Shown here one piece after another: positions 1 through 8,721 of a DNA stretch of 64,000 nucleotides; position 1 is the stretch's first letter; each line of letters starts with the position of its first letter. The notes below the pieces were generated by a model, which saw nothing but the letters and a program-made list of their open reading frames with translations, ran no database searches and was not told the DNA's origin. Source of the stretch: Tenuifilaceae bacterium CYCD (GTDB lineage: Bacteria; Bacteroidota; Bacteroidia; Bacteroidales; Tenuifilaceae); contig AP027304.1 of NCBI GenBank assembly GCA_036322835.1, positions 3,658,001-3,722,000 of the forward strand, read 5' to 3'. Both the position numbers and the translations under genes were made by a program.

Positions 1-846
1 AAGGGAGAAATTGAGAAACAGAAAAACATGCTGGAGCATAGAACCCGAGATATTACCGATAGCCTTAACTATGCCCGCAGAATTCAAAAAGCAATACTCC
101 GATCGGCACAGCAACCCGAGCAATTCTTTAAGGATTCATTTTTGGTATTCCTTCCAAAGGAACTTGTTAGCGGTGATTTCTACTGGCTAAAGGCAGTAGA
201 TAACCAAATCCTTTTTGCCGTAGCCGATTGTACAGGACATGGGGCTCCTGGTGCATTTATGAGTATTATTGGCACCTTTGGATTAAACCAAATAATCAAT
301 GAACTGGGCGAAACTCATCCCGGCGACGTTCTCAATCAGCTCAACGATCTGTTCCATAACTCATTTGAGCAACGCGAAGGTGCCGAAATATTCGATGGAA
401 TGGACTTGGCGCTTTGCAACTATAATCCCAAAACCAAAGAAATAAAGTTTGCCGGAGCAAATATTTACCTACATATTCTGCGAAAATCGTCGGCACCCGC
501 ACCATCATCAGTAATTCTTCATACTGCATCAAATTACACCCTGTATCAAATTAAGTGTGATAAACAATCCATTGGATACGTACTAGATCGCACGCCATTC
601 TCAACGCATAGCGTTCAGCTAATGGAGGGTGATTCGCTTTACATCTTTACCGATGGTTTTACCGATCAATTCGGAGGTCCTAATGGTAAAAAATTTCGCT
701 ATACAGAACTCCGCAGCTTACTGTGCAGCATTGCAGACCTTCCAATGACAAAACAAAAGGACAGGCTTATAGAATCGTTTACCCAATGGAAAGGAAATAA
801 TATTCAGGTTGATGATGTTACTTTCCTAGGCATTAGGATTCCATAG
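1..846 (+). CDS. SpoIIE-family serine/threonine phosphatase, C-terminal part (5' end outside window)
   Basis: The reading frame is open from base 1, so the first ATG at 28 is internal and the gene starts before the window. The visible 281 codons begin with a charged coiled-coil linker followed by a motif DSLNYARRIQKAIL that typically links a sensor region to a PP2C-like SpoIIE domain in Bacteroidota. Phosphatase metal ligands are recognisable: SGDFYW near residue 57, ADCTGHGAPGAF about 20 residues later, FTDGFTDQFGG, and a terminal VDDVTFLGIRI. Such proteins usually carry TPR or 7TMR sensor domains upstream and dephosphorylate anti-anti-sigma-type partners; that sensor part cannot be seen here. 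The phosphatase domain looks complete and intact. Confidence 0.85.
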   Translation, partial: KGEIEKQKNMLEHRTRDITDSLNYARRIQKAILRSAQQPEQFFKDSFLVFLPKELVSGDFYWLKAVDNQILFAVADCTGHGAPGAFMSIIGTFGLNQIINELGETHPGDVLNQLNDLFHNSFEQREGAEIFDGMDLALCNYNPKTKEIKFAGANIYLHILRKSSAPAPSSVILHTASNYTLYQIKCDKQSIGYVLDRTPFSTHSVQLMEGDSLYIFTDGFTDQFGGPNGKKFRYTELRSLLCSIADLPMTKQKDRLIESFTQWKGNNIQVDDVTFLGIRIP

Positions 847-847
847 A

Positions 848-881
848 AAAACTCTGGCAATAATTACAACTGCCAGGGTTT
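848..881. terminator. Bidirectional terminator hairpin
   Basis: An 11-bp stem (849-859 with 871-881, one G-T wobble) with an 11-nt loop lies between two convergent genes, with an A-run on one side and a T-run on the other. It probably ends transcription from both the SpoIIE phosphatase and the M64 peptidase. Confidence 0.65.
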
Positions 882-901
882 CTCTCAATATAATAATAGG
901 C

Positions 902-2257
902 TTATTTGCAGTACAAATCAATCACCTGATTCAACCCGCGCTCGCAAACCTTGCAGAATTTTAAAGACTTTGAAAACATAATGCAATCGACCTGCGGACG
1001 ATACATGCCATTGCTCAAATAGTTTGCCCCTTCAAAAGCACCAACCTTACCAGCTGCAGGATCGTTCACAAGAACCAATGACTTATTCGAATCCTTCTTC
1101 TCATACTCATCTTTGCTCCATGGCGTTGGGATAGGTGTTCCGTCGGCAACCAAATCTTTCCATTTTAAACTATCGGGGTTAAGCAAAGCAGTTACATTAA
1201 ACTCCCAAGGCTCAACGCTTGTATTTACAGGATCGTAAGCAACGTGACTTTGGTAGTACTCATCGGCTAAGCCGGCAATATGGTGACCCATTTCGTGCAC
1301 AAAAACATAATCGTTGTAATCCGATCGGGCTGCTGCTGTAATATAAAGGTTGTAGATTCCACCACCACCATACTTGGTTGAATTAAGAAGAATTACTACA
1401 AAGTCGTATGGCGCAGCAGCGGCATAGTTCTTTACAGCCCAATCGTTATTGGACAAAACATATCGGTCTACTCCAAAAGTATTATAGGTTGTTTCGAGAG
1501 GATTTTTAGGAAAATAATCCTTCTGGGGCAATGTAATTCCACTCTTTTCCGAAACAACCTCAACAGCCCAAACATTAAAATCGTTCTTACGAGACTTATA
1601 GGGATCTACAGCAAAGAAATACTCCACAAACTTATTGGCATCTTCGCGGAATAGATCCATTTCTTCGGCAGTATAACCATCGCCAAGAATTACGATATCA
1701 ACCTTAGATTTCACATCACCATTATTCAATAACTTATCAACCTTCAAATTAAGTGTTGATGAATTGTCCTTGTTTTCAATATATGCAGCAGGATCAATAT
1801 TAATGTTCCAGATTGGTTGTAGAATATTTTTGGCATCGCGTTTCTTTAAAACAACATTAACGGCAGATTTTGGCCAAGGAATCCTTACTGTTTCGTTAAA
1901 TGGTAACGTCTTCTCCTTAGCCTCGGCAGTGGTTTGCCATTCGCCAAACACACTGCAAAAACCCTGAGAAAAGATTAATTTATTCGATGCTTTATCGTAA
2001 ACCTCGTAGAAGTACAGCCCTAGCTGCCAAGGATCTATCATCTGAAAAGTTTTGCCAGCCCATATTCCCTCTGGGTAAATCTTGGCCAATTCAAATTTTT
2101 CGCCCTTAACATCGCCAGTATGGATATAATCCACACGCATGGTTTTGTCGATAAAATACTTGTCAAAGATCGATCTATCCGGACTGCTTTGTCCGAAACT
2201 AACTTTGATAAGAATACTAAATCCTACCAAAACAACTAGGAAATTTAATCTTTTCAT
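902..2257 (-). CDS. M64-family (IgA peptidase-like) secreted zinc metallopeptidase
   Basis: The 451-residue protein starts with a signal peptide (MKRLNFLVVLVGFSILIKVSFGQ), so it is exported. An N-terminal beta-rich region is followed by a catalytic domain containing HEMGHHIAGLADEYY near residue 319, the zinc-binding signature of family M64: two His and an Asp, with Glu as catalytic base. The segment VDIVILGDGYTAEEM at about 187 is also typical of the family. A conserved Cys cluster (CIMFSKSLKFCKVCERG) ends the protein. Known members include the clostridial IgA protease, but most Bacteroidota homologues have unknown substrates, so IgA cleavage should not be assumed. No T9SS C-terminal sorting domain is apparent. 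It lies 31 nt after the aldolase-like gene on the same strand and may be co-transcribed with it. Confidence 0.85.
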   Translation of the reverse strand: MKRLNFLVVLVGFSILIKVSFGQSSPDRSIFDKYFIDKTMRVDYIHTGDVKGEKFELAKIYPEGIWAGKTFQMIDPWQLGLYFYEVYDKASNKLIFSQGFCSVFGEWQTTAEAKEKTLPFNETVRIPWPKSAVNVVLKKRDAKNILQPIWNINIDPAAYIENKDNSSTLNLKVDKLLNNGDVKSKVDIVILGDGYTAEEMDLFREDANKFVEYFFAVDPYKSRKNDFNVWAVEVVSEKSGITLPQKDYFPKNPLETTYNTFGVDRYVLSNNDWAVKNYAAAAPYDFVVILLNSTKYGGGGIYNLYITAAARSDYNDYVFVHEMGHHIAGLADEYYQSHVAYDPVNTSVEPWEFNVTALLNPDSLKWKDLVADGTPIPTPWSKDEYEKKDSNKSLVLVNDPAAGKVGAFEGANYLSNGMYRPQVDCIMFSKSLKFCKVCERGLNQVIDLYCK

Positions 2258-2288
2258 GGTTATACTATTCGTAAATAGATATTATTGG

Positions 2289-3389
2289 CTAGCCAATGTG
2301 TACGCGCTGCCTCATTGTTTGGATAGTGGTGCCAGCGTTTAGTTTAATCTCCCCCATCAAATCAACCGTTAAACAGCTATGAATTGGCAATACAGCAATT
2401 AAATCGCCTACACTAAACGGGAAATCATCGGTGAATGCAATAACTCCATGCTCCTGACTTAACGATTTAATGTAAATTCCCTCAATTGGATTGCCCCAAT
2501 GCCCGTCATTAAGACTACAAATTGAGCCATACGAAACCTCCCCGCCGGTCAACTTAAGGCCTTCCTTTGATAAATGAATTGCTCCGCAATGAATTATGGC
2601 CTCTTTCCTACTTTTATTGATATCGACAATGGGGCAAACCATTGCCACTGCAATATCGTTGGCATTGCATGCTCCTATTTGGCTTTGCATAACATCGTAA
2701 AACACAAAGTTACCCGGACGAATCTCGTCAACGCCCCAAAACTCATCGGCAATAGAGCACGAAGGAGTATCGCCATACGAAACAATAATATCGGGATGCG
2801 ATTCTTTCCAGAACGCTTTTAGCTTGGTTAACTTGCTTAACGAATCGCGGTGAATTTTAAGAATCTCATCGGTACCGCTAGCCTGGTATGTATGCCCTGC
2901 GTGCGATAGGAAACCCTTAAACGTCAGATTGGGATTCTCCTGGATCTGATTTACCATCAGGGCTATTTCGCGAGTGTTTTCGGGATCTACACCAGAACGC
3001 CCATGTCCAACGTCAACCTCTATAAAAACTCCAACGTTCCCGGTTATTGCCTTTACTGATCTCAAAAGATTTGGTGCCGATGAAAATAGAATATTCAACG
3101 AAACCACACTGGCCAACCTATTAATAGAATCCACCTCAAAAGGATTAATAGGGAACGCAATGGTTATATCGTTCCAATTTCCTTTTGCAAAATACTCGGC
3201 CATTTGCACCGATGATACGGTTATACTACCAATACCCTCGTCACGGAACCATTCACCAACTGCAATGCTCTGGTGGGTTTTAAAATGTGGACGTAAACCT
3301 AAATTATGCTGGTTAGCCTTAAGAACCATTCGCCTAATGTTCCTGCGGCAAATCTCCTCATCAAGAAGTAAGTAAGGAAAACTATGCAT
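2289..3389 (-). CDS. D-threonine aldolase / D-serine dehydratase-like PLP enzyme
   Basis: Start chosen at the ATG at 3389 (MHSFPYLLLDEE), because the longer frame begins at a TTG. The 366-residue protein has the alanine-racemase-type TIM barrel with RPHFKTHQS; the Lys near residue 37 is the expected PLP Schiff-base residue. FIEVDVGHGRSGV and VSYGDTPS are also family motifs. The C-terminal beta domain carries PIHSCLTVDLMGEI, whose His-x-Cys corresponds to the metal site of DSD1-type D-serine dehydratase and metal-activated D-threonine aldolase. The family cleaves D-3-hydroxy amino acids or deaminates D-serine; which reaction applies here cannot be decided from sequence. The first 8 nt overlap the end of the upstream membrane-protein gene, suggesting translational coupling. 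Confidence 0.8.
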   Translation of the reverse strand: MHSFPYLLLDEEICRRNIRRMVLKANQHNLGLRPHFKTHQSIAVGEWFRDEGIGSITVSSVQMAEYFAKGNWNDITIAFPINPFEVDSINRLASVVSLNILFSSAPNLLRSVKAITGNVGVFIEVDVGHGRSGVDPENTREIALMVNQIQENPNLTFKGFLSHAGHTYQASGTDEILKIHRDSLSKLTKLKAFWKESHPDIIVSYGDTPSCSIADEFWGVDEIRPGNFVFYDVMQSQIGACNANDIAVAMVCPIVDINKSRKEAIIHCGAIHLSKEGLKLTGGEVSYGSICSLNDGHWGNPIEGIYIKSLSQEHGVIAFTDDFPFSVGDLIAVLPIHSCLTVDLMGEIKLNAGTTIQTMRQRVHIG

Positions 3390-3888
3390 TCGGGTTAATT
3401 TCGTAACGTTTTCCAAGCTTTATTTGAGGAATAAGCACTAATGATACACGCCGTAGCATGTACACTTTTATATCGGTTGGTGTAACTTCAATAAACGGCT
3501 TATCGAAATTCAAGCAAAGAAAACGAGCAATGAATCGAGAGCGTTCAAAAATAATCTTTCCATCCTTCTGATCGATTATTTTATAAGCTTCCTTAAAGAA
3601 AAACTCTTTCAAACGTTCCTGATTAACATTGGAGGTTGGAGTAATTGTAAGCAGCACTTTTTTGTACGAAAATGCTGTGGTAATTGCAATTATCATCGGT
3701 AAAATAACAGTTATTGGCACTAGAATAACATAGTATTTTGAGTAGTTGTACCACGTTAATTTGCCACCAATTAGTTGAATAACTGCAAGGAATATTGCCA
3801 TCATTATTAAAGTAAAGATAAAGTGTAGAATAAAAATTTCTACCTGTCCTTTGCTTTTCGCATTTTGAGTATGAACTGTTAGTGCCAT
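3382..3888 (-). CDS. Small membrane protein of unknown function
   Basis: 168 residues with two clear transmembrane segments (about residues 18-42 and 50-72) followed by a soluble beta-rich C-terminal half, ending in a basic tail. I do not recognise a family; the layout (two helices then a cytoplasmic PH-like or beta domain) resembles small bacterial YcxB-like or PH-domain membrane proteins, but that is only a resemblance. It is the first gene of a minus-strand group: its stop codon overlaps the start of the D-threonine aldolase-like gene by 8 nt. A good Bacteroidota-type promoter lies about 90 nt upstream. Confidence 0.65.
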   Translation of the reverse strand: MALTVHTQNAKSKGQVEIFILHFIFTLIMMAIFLAVIQLIGGKLTWYNYSKYYVILVPITVILPMIIAITTAFSYKKVLLTITPTSNVNQERLKEFFFKEAYKIIDQKDGKIIFERSRFIARFLCLNFDKPFIEVTPTDIKVYMLRRVSLVLIPQIKLGKRYEINPNA

Positions 3889-3975
3889 GGTTCAATTATT
3901 TAGGGTATAATGTTATTATTTTCTAACTGTAGAACTCTAAAAATACACTATTGTTCGAATGTATTAATAGTCTTT

Positions 3976-4005
3976 CAAATTTACATCTATTTACTATTAT
4001 TGCAA
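3976..4005 (-). promoter_or_regulatory. Bacteroidota-type promoter (-33 TTG, -7 TAAATTTG)
   Basis: Read on the minus strand, TAAATTTG (3983-3976) matches TAnnTTTG exactly and a TTG at 4005-4003 sits 19 nt upstream, the usual spacing. It would give a leader of roughly 80 nt for the 3888 gene. Confidence 0.5.
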
Positions 4006-4031
4006 GCGAAGCCTGAATAGTTATTTTTGAA

Positions 4032-4985
4032 TTAATTAAAAATTGCCACACCGGTTTCGCCGGTTGATTTAGCATAAGCTCGAAACATACCTGTAGTATT
4101 CATGGTTAGGCAAACTTCACCATCCTTGTCTACTGCAATTACTCCACCATCGCCTCCAGCCTTTACTAACTTATCATTCACCACAAGGTTGGCAGCATCG
4201 CTTAAACTTAAACCCTTATACTCCATCAATGCAGAAATATCGTGAGCAACAGTATACCGAATGAAATACTCGCCATGGCCGGTGGCCGATACTGCACATG
4301 AAGCATTATTGGCATAAGTTCCAGCACCAATTATTGGCGAATCGCCAACCCGATTGTATCGCTTATTGATCATACCGCCAGTAGAGGTTCCAGCCGCAAG
4401 GTTTCCATGTATATCCAACGCAACACAGCCAACGGTTCCCATCTTCTCCTTGCTAAGCACTTTCTGTAAATCGTCCCAGCGCGATTGGGTAAAAAAGTAG
4501 CTACTATCCACCATCTCAACGCCCTGGCTCCGGGCAAAATCCGAAGCACCCTTACCAACCATCATCACATGTTCGGATTTCTCCATCACCAAACGGGCCG
4601 TACTGATAGGGTTTTTAATATCACCTACACCTGCAACAGCGCCCGCAGCAAGATTACTCCCATCCATAATTGAAGCATCCAACTCATTTTTACCATCGTG
4701 AGTGAACACTGCGCCTTTACCGGCATTGAACAACGGACAGTCCTCCAAGTACCTAATAACCTGCTCAACGGCATCGAGACTAGTTCCACCATTGGCTAAA
4801 ATATTTTTGCCAATCTCAAGCGCATTATTCAATTCCTTCTCATAGGTATCTATCTGTTCCCGGGTAAATTTTTCCTTACTCATATTGCCAGCACCGCCAT
4901 GCAGGGCAATACTCCACTTCTGAGCATATAAGGAACTGTTAACAAAGATTGTGGCAAAAAGTAAAACTATTCTTAATGGTTTCAT
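4032..4985 (-). CDS. Isoaspartyl peptidase / plant-type L-asparaginase
   Basis: Start placed at the ATG at 4985, where a signal peptide begins (MKPLRIVLLFATIFVNSSLYAQ); the longer frame adds 20 residues that would mask it. The 317-residue protein is an N-terminal-nucleophile hydrolase: ALHGGAGNM near the N terminus, DCPLFNAGKGAVFT, ELDASIMDG, and the autocleavage site before the Thr of GTVGCVALD (about residue 184), which becomes the catalytic N terminus of the beta subunit. GTSTGGMINKRYNRVGDSPIIGAG and GGDGGVIAVD complete the family signature. It should hydrolyse isoaspartyl dipeptides and L-asparagine, here probably in the periplasm. It stands alone, divergent from the LTA-synthase-like gene. 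Confidence 0.88.
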   Translation of the reverse strand: MKPLRIVLLFATIFVNSSLYAQKWSIALHGGAGNMSKEKFTREQIDTYEKELNNALEIGKNILANGGTSLDAVEQVIRYLEDCPLFNAGKGAVFTHDGKNELDASIMDGSNLAAGAVAGVGDIKNPISTARLVMEKSEHVMMVGKGASDFARSQGVEMVDSSYFFTQSRWDDLQKVLSKEKMGTVGCVALDIHGNLAAGTSTGGMINKRYNRVGDSPIIGAGTYANNASCAVSATGHGEYFIRYTVAHDISALMEYKGLSLSDAANLVVNDKLVKAGGDGGVIAVDKDGEVCLTMNTTGMFRAYAKSTGETGVAIFN

Positions 4986-5005
4986 GGCTTTGGTTTTAGT
5001 AAACT

Positions 5006-5038
5006 CAAAAATAGCAACGAAGATGATAGATTGTACAA
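5006..5038 (-). promoter_or_regulatory. Putative promoter of the asparaginase gene
   Basis: On the minus strand TATTTTTG (5013-5006) matches TAnnTTTG and a TTG lies 22 nt upstream (5038-5036), a little wider than usual. It lies inside the longer open frame, which supports the downstream ATG at 4985 as the true start. Confidence 0.4.
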
Positions 5039-5146
5039 GCTGCAACGATTTTAACTTATAAGGATTAACGCATCGACAAAAAAAGAATTGACTATTCCGT
5101 TGATCAATTTTGAGATCATGACAAATGAAAATATCCTAAAATTAAC

Positions 5147-5154
5147 TAGGTTTG
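5147..5154 (+). promoter_or_regulatory. -7 promoter element (TAGGTTTG)
   Basis: Exact TAnnTTTG match 26 nt before the ATG of the sulfatase-fold gene. No convincing -33 TTTG is seen, so this is tentative. Confidence 0.35.
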
Positions 5155-5180
5155 CATCGTTAAATTGAATTAATAAGTCC

Positions 5181-7016
5181 ATGAAGAACAGACTACTTTT
5201 TATCCTGAAATACTCCATCTTTTGGATGCTAACGTTTGCCATTTTCCGGTTACTTTTCATGGCATATCAGTTTAGCCAAACCCTACAGATCGGCCTAGGG
5301 GATTTTGTGAACATCATGGTTCGTGGAGCATGGATGGACTTATCGTTTACCGGCTACATCATCCTACTATCATCAGTTCTAATGGCAGTTCTGTTTTGGG
5401 CTGATAAAAAATGGGTAAAAGGATACTTTCATTATCAAACCTTAATACTGCTGGTTATAATCTCTATTGTTTCTATTTCGGACTTTGAGCTATACCGTAA
5501 CTGGGGTTTTAGGATTGATGCAACTCCCCTCCTCTACCTCAAAACGCCAAAGGAAGCAATGGCTTCAGTAAAAATATACATGATAATTATTCTAGTAGTT
5601 GCCACCGTAATAACAGTACTAGGTTTCTTACTGGCCTATAGAAAATGGGTGGTAAATACCTTTACTAGATACGATAAAGGCCAATGGTGGTATGCTCCTG
5701 TTTTTATATTAATTGCAGCAACAATGATTCTTCCAATCCGAGGAGGTTTTGGAATTGCCCCCATGAACCCTGGCAAAGTCTTTTTCAGCCAAAATGTTTA
5801 CTGCAACCATGCTGCGCTTAATGCCGAATGGAATATGCTTTACTCCATATCAAAATCGGGAACCATGAACAAACGTTACCCCGATACGATCAAGAAAGAA
5901 AAAGCGCACGAGGTTTTTGCTGAACTTATGCAGAACCATCCCGACTCATCGAAGGTGCTTAAAACCGATAGACCCAATGTTGTACTGATTATGCTGGAGA
6001 GCTTCAGCTCTAAGCTGATTGAGGTGCTTGGCGGAAAGGAAGGCGTTACCCCAAACCTGAACCAGCTCTCGAACGAGGGGTTATTCTTTACCCGAATGTT
6101 TGCCAGCGGCGACCGCAGCGATAAAGGAATAATTGCAATACTTGCTGGTTTTCCGGCTCAACCCACGCAATCGGTAATTAAGTATCCCACAAAATCGCGC
6201 AACCTGCCAACCATTAGCAATGCGCTTGTTGATGCTGGATATAATGCAACTTTCTACTACGGAGGCGATCCGGATTTTGCCAATATTCGATCGTTCCTAT
6301 ACTCTGCAAAGTTCAGCAGAATAATCACCCAGGATGATTTTCCGCGGAGCTTCCGTAACTCCAAGTGGGGCGTTCACGACGAGCATGTATTCAATTACCT
6401 GCTGAATGATATTGATACGGCCAAAGGCCCATTTTTTAAGATGTTTTTTACCCTGAGTAGTCACGAGCCCTTTGAGATTCCCGCTAAACCCAAATTCCCC
6501 GGCACAGAGGAGGTGAACAAGTATTTGAGTTCGGCCTACTACACCGACAGCTGCTTGGGTAATTTCTTTAATGAAGCCAAAAAGCGCGATTGGTACAACA
6601 ACACATTATTTGTTCTGATTGCCGACCATGGGCATCGACACATGGGCAAAACGGTTATTTACGCCACCGATCGTTTCGCTATTCCCATGCTTTGGCTGGG
6701 CGGTGCGCTAAGCTGCGAACCTAAGAGGATAGACAAAACCTGCTCGCAGATTGATTTGGCCTCAACGCTTCTTAATCAACTTAACCTGAACGACTCCAGC
6801 TTTGTCTTCTCAAAAAACATACTCAACCCATACTCTCAGCCATTTGCCTACTACGCATTCAATAACGGTTACGGCTTTGTTTCGGCTACCGACACCATTG
6901 CCTACGACCACATAAGCCATAAGTACATCATGCAGGATGGCATTAATGCCGACAAAGCAACCGAAAACGCCAGCGCTTTCTTTTACGTGTACCAGGATGT
7001 TTTCCTGGGGTTGTAG
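5181..7016 (+). CDS. LTA synthase-like membrane sulfatase-fold phosphotransferase
   Basis: 611 residues: about five transmembrane helices in the first 210 residues, then an extracytoplasmic alkaline-phosphatase/sulfatase-fold domain. The domain opens with NVVLIMLESFSSKLIEVLGG (metal-binding Glu), has ASGDRSDKGI with the likely nucleophile position, WGVHDEHVF, and LIADHGHRHMG supplying Asp-His metal ligands. This is the architecture of LtaS/OpgB-type phosphoglycerol transferases. A Gram-negative cell has no lipoteichoic acid, so the enzyme more likely adds phosphoglycerol or phosphoethanolamine to a periplasmic glycan or lipid; that is inference. Monocistronic in appearance. Confidence 0.85.
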   Translation: MKNRLLFILKYSIFWMLTFAIFRLLFMAYQFSQTLQIGLGDFVNIMVRGAWMDLSFTGYIILLSSVLMAVLFWADKKWVKGYFHYQTLILLVIISIVSISDFELYRNWGFRIDATPLLYLKTPKEAMASVKIYMIIILVVATVITVLGFLLAYRKWVVNTFTRYDKGQWWYAPVFILIAATMILPIRGGFGIAPMNPGKVFFSQNVYCNHAALNAEWNMLYSISKSGTMNKRYPDTIKKEKAHEVFAELMQNHPDSSKVLKTDRPNVVLIMLESFSSKLIEVLGGKEGVTPNLNQLSNEGLFFTRMFASGDRSDKGIIAILAGFPAQPTQSVIKYPTKSRNLPTISNALVDAGYNATFYYGGDPDFANIRSFLYSAKFSRIITQDDFPRSFRNSKWGVHDEHVFNYLLNDIDTAKGPFFKMFFTLSSHEPFEIPAKPKFPGTEEVNKYLSSAYYTDSCLGNFFNEAKKRDWYNNTLFVLIADHGHRHMGKTVIYATDRFAIPMLWLGGALSCEPKRIDKTCSQIDLASTLLNQLNLNDSSFVFSKNILNPYSQPFAYYAFNNGYGFVSATDTIAYDHISHKYIMQDGINADKATENASAFFYVYQDVFLGL

Positions 7017-7395
7017 AGATTGGTTGTTCGTTGATTGTTGATTGTTGATTATAAGTATTGACAAATACCTTCGCCACTTTTCATGCTAAACTTGTCGAAG
7101 CATCTCTTTTGTTCACATTCAGGCTAGGTTAGATTTCTTGCTATTGCTCGAAACCGAGTTTACGAGTTCACCGCAGGCAATGACAAGAAAGGGTGTGCTT
7201 TGTCATGCTGAACTTGTCGAAGCATCCCATGGGCATCGCTCTATTACTCCAACGCCCCTCCTCCCTATTATTTCATTTTCAATTTCTCAAATTAAAAAAT
7301 TCTTCCATTTCGTTTTTGGCTATGTAACCTATTAATAGTATCTTAGTGTTTAGTTTTAAAACTTTTAACTTTCAACTTTCAACATTTAACTAATA
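7017..7395. repeat. Gene-free stretch with dispersed intergenic repeats
   Basis: Contains a short tandem run of TTGATTG units at 7031-7050 and two copies of a 24-bp element (7081-7104 and 7203-7226, one mismatch) containing AACTTGTCGAAGCATC. One frame of this element reads CHAELVEAS, a peptide string often seen as spurious ORFs in Bacteroidota genomes, so it is a dispersed intergenic repeat rather than a gene. The last 60 bases before the next gene are AT-rich with repeated ACTTTCAAC-like runs. Confidence 0.6.
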
Positions 7396-8322
7396 ATGGG
7401 TGATATTAATTCTTTTCTAGAATTCCTAAAACTTGTTGTGATTACCACATTCAGCCAGTTAACATGGCTTTTAGGATTACTTTTTATTTTTGGTTTAATA
7501 CTCTACATCTTTGCCCGTTTTACGCGTATTACATACGTTAAAACCGCGGGAACTACACTCGACATTATTATTACCGGATGGATTGGCACTCCAATCCACG
7601 AGCTGGGGCATGCCGTTTTTTGTCTGCTATTCAGGCATCGGATAGTGGAAATGAAGCTCTACAGTCCCAACTCCGACGATGGCACGCTGGGCTACGTTAA
7701 CCACGCGTATAACCCCAGCAGCACCTACCAGAAAATCGGAAACTTTTTTATTGGCATTGGCCCCATCATTTTTGGAGCAATGGTGCTTTACGCGCTACTT
7801 TACTACTTAGTGCCCAACAACACCGATGTATTTTCGTCCATTGAGCAGCAAAGCAAAACGCTTGTGCAAGGTGTACATGGCGAGTGGACCGGGGTACTTA
7901 GCAGCCTATGGGACTCCACGCTGAGCACACTTAGCGCGCTATTCCGCAAAGGTAACTTTGCCGATTACAAGTTCTGGATATTCCTGTACCTATCCATGTG
8001 CATCTCCTCGCATATGGAGCTAAGCCCTCCCGATATTAAGGGGGCATGGCGCGGATTGCTAACCCTTGTGATATTCTTCCTGGTATTCAACCTAATTATT
8101 CTAGCCCTCGAGGCTACCGGGGTAAGCGCACACTTTGGCGGCTGGTGGAGCTACTTTAAGTTGGAGAGCTACGCCACGGGCATAAACAAATGGGTTGGCA
8201 CATTTGGAGCGCTGTTTGTATTTGCCTCAATAATATCGGGGGTAAACTTTGTGGTAACGTACATCTCGCTAACCATCTATAGCCTGATAAAAAAGAAAGG
8301 GCTTGTGAATCCGATATGGTAA
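7396..8322 (+). CDS. Integral membrane protein with HELGH metalloprotease-like motif (M50-like)
   Basis: 308 residues with about six hydrophobic segments. Near residue 66 it has GTPIHELGHAVFCLLF: an HExxH inside a membrane segment, as in M50 site-2 proteases. The second M50 signature (NxxPxxPLDGG-type) is not evident; the place where it might be is GNFFIGIGPIIFG at about 115. Either it is a divergent intramembrane zinc protease or a non-proteolytic relative. A large loop at 140-190 separates helices. A terminator follows directly, so it is transcribed alone or with repeats upstream. Function unknown. Confidence 0.7.
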   Translation: MGDINSFLEFLKLVVITTFSQLTWLLGLLFIFGLILYIFARFTRITYVKTAGTTLDIIITGWIGTPIHELGHAVFCLLFRHRIVEMKLYSPNSDDGTLGYVNHAYNPSSTYQKIGNFFIGIGPIIFGAMVLYALLYYLVPNNTDVFSSIEQQSKTLVQGVHGEWTGVLSSLWDSTLSTLSALFRKGNFADYKFWIFLYLSMCISSHMELSPPDIKGAWRGLLTLVIFFLVFNLIILALEATGVSAHFGGWWSYFKLESYATGINKWVGTFGALFVFASIISGVNFVVTYISLTIYSLIKKKGLVNPIW

Positions 8323-8350
8323 TACTATTGTATTCCACAAAAAGTATTTC

Positions 8351-8383
8351 AAAAAAGCGTAGTCTCCCGGCTACGTTTTTTTT
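8351..8383 (+). terminator. Rho-independent terminator
   Basis: Stem CGTAG/CTACG (8358-8362 with 8371-8375), flanked by an A-run and followed by nine T residues, 30 nt after the M50-like gene. Confidence 0.65.
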
Positions 8384-8390
8384 ACGTTCG

Positions 8391-8690
8391 CTGGCGCGCG
8401 TTTCTAACGCATGATATCTACCATACTTCCTCCTTGCGATGCAAACAACCCAATTCCATTCAACAAATGGCTAAACCGTGCATCGCCGTTTAATGCTACG
8501 CCATTGTTCCCCGGATTTAAACCCGGGGCTATCCATTTTTAATTCCGATGGGGCTATACCCTTTGCTGGCGCGCGTTTGTAACGCGTGACATTTACAATC
8601 TTTCCCGTTATGCCTACATCCTGTTAGCAAGGGCTTTGCATGTAAGACATTTACAATCCTCGTACTTGCCATGCAAATAACCTCTAAAAA
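8391..8690. repeat. Cluster of degenerate palindromic repeats in a 400-bp gene-free stretch
   Basis: Two copies of a unit starting CTGGCGCGCGTTT (8391 and 8566) each form a hairpin: CGCGTT-tgt-AACGCG is perfect in the second copy (8572-8586) and has one mismatch in the first (8397-8411). Both units continue with a related tail (TGAtATcTAC / TGACATTTACAATC); ACATTTACAATC recurs a third time near 8650, and a GATGCAAACAACC / CATGCAAATAACC pair occurs near 8437 and 8670. A further hairpin, CCCCGG/CCGGGG, is at 8509-8528. No open frame looks coding. The local GC-rich blocks contrast with the AT-rich surroundings. Confidence 0.65.
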
Positions 8691-8721
8691 ATTGCTTACT
8701 TTGTGAAAAATAAACCAAACT

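Noticed and set aside
4986-5045. Upstream start of the asparaginase
   Set aside because: It hides the signal peptide that begins at 4985 and overlaps a putative promoter.
7138-7335. 65-residue plus-strand ORF
   Set aside because: It consists of intergenic repeat sequence (CHAELVEAS string) with no conserved protein features; treated as repeat.
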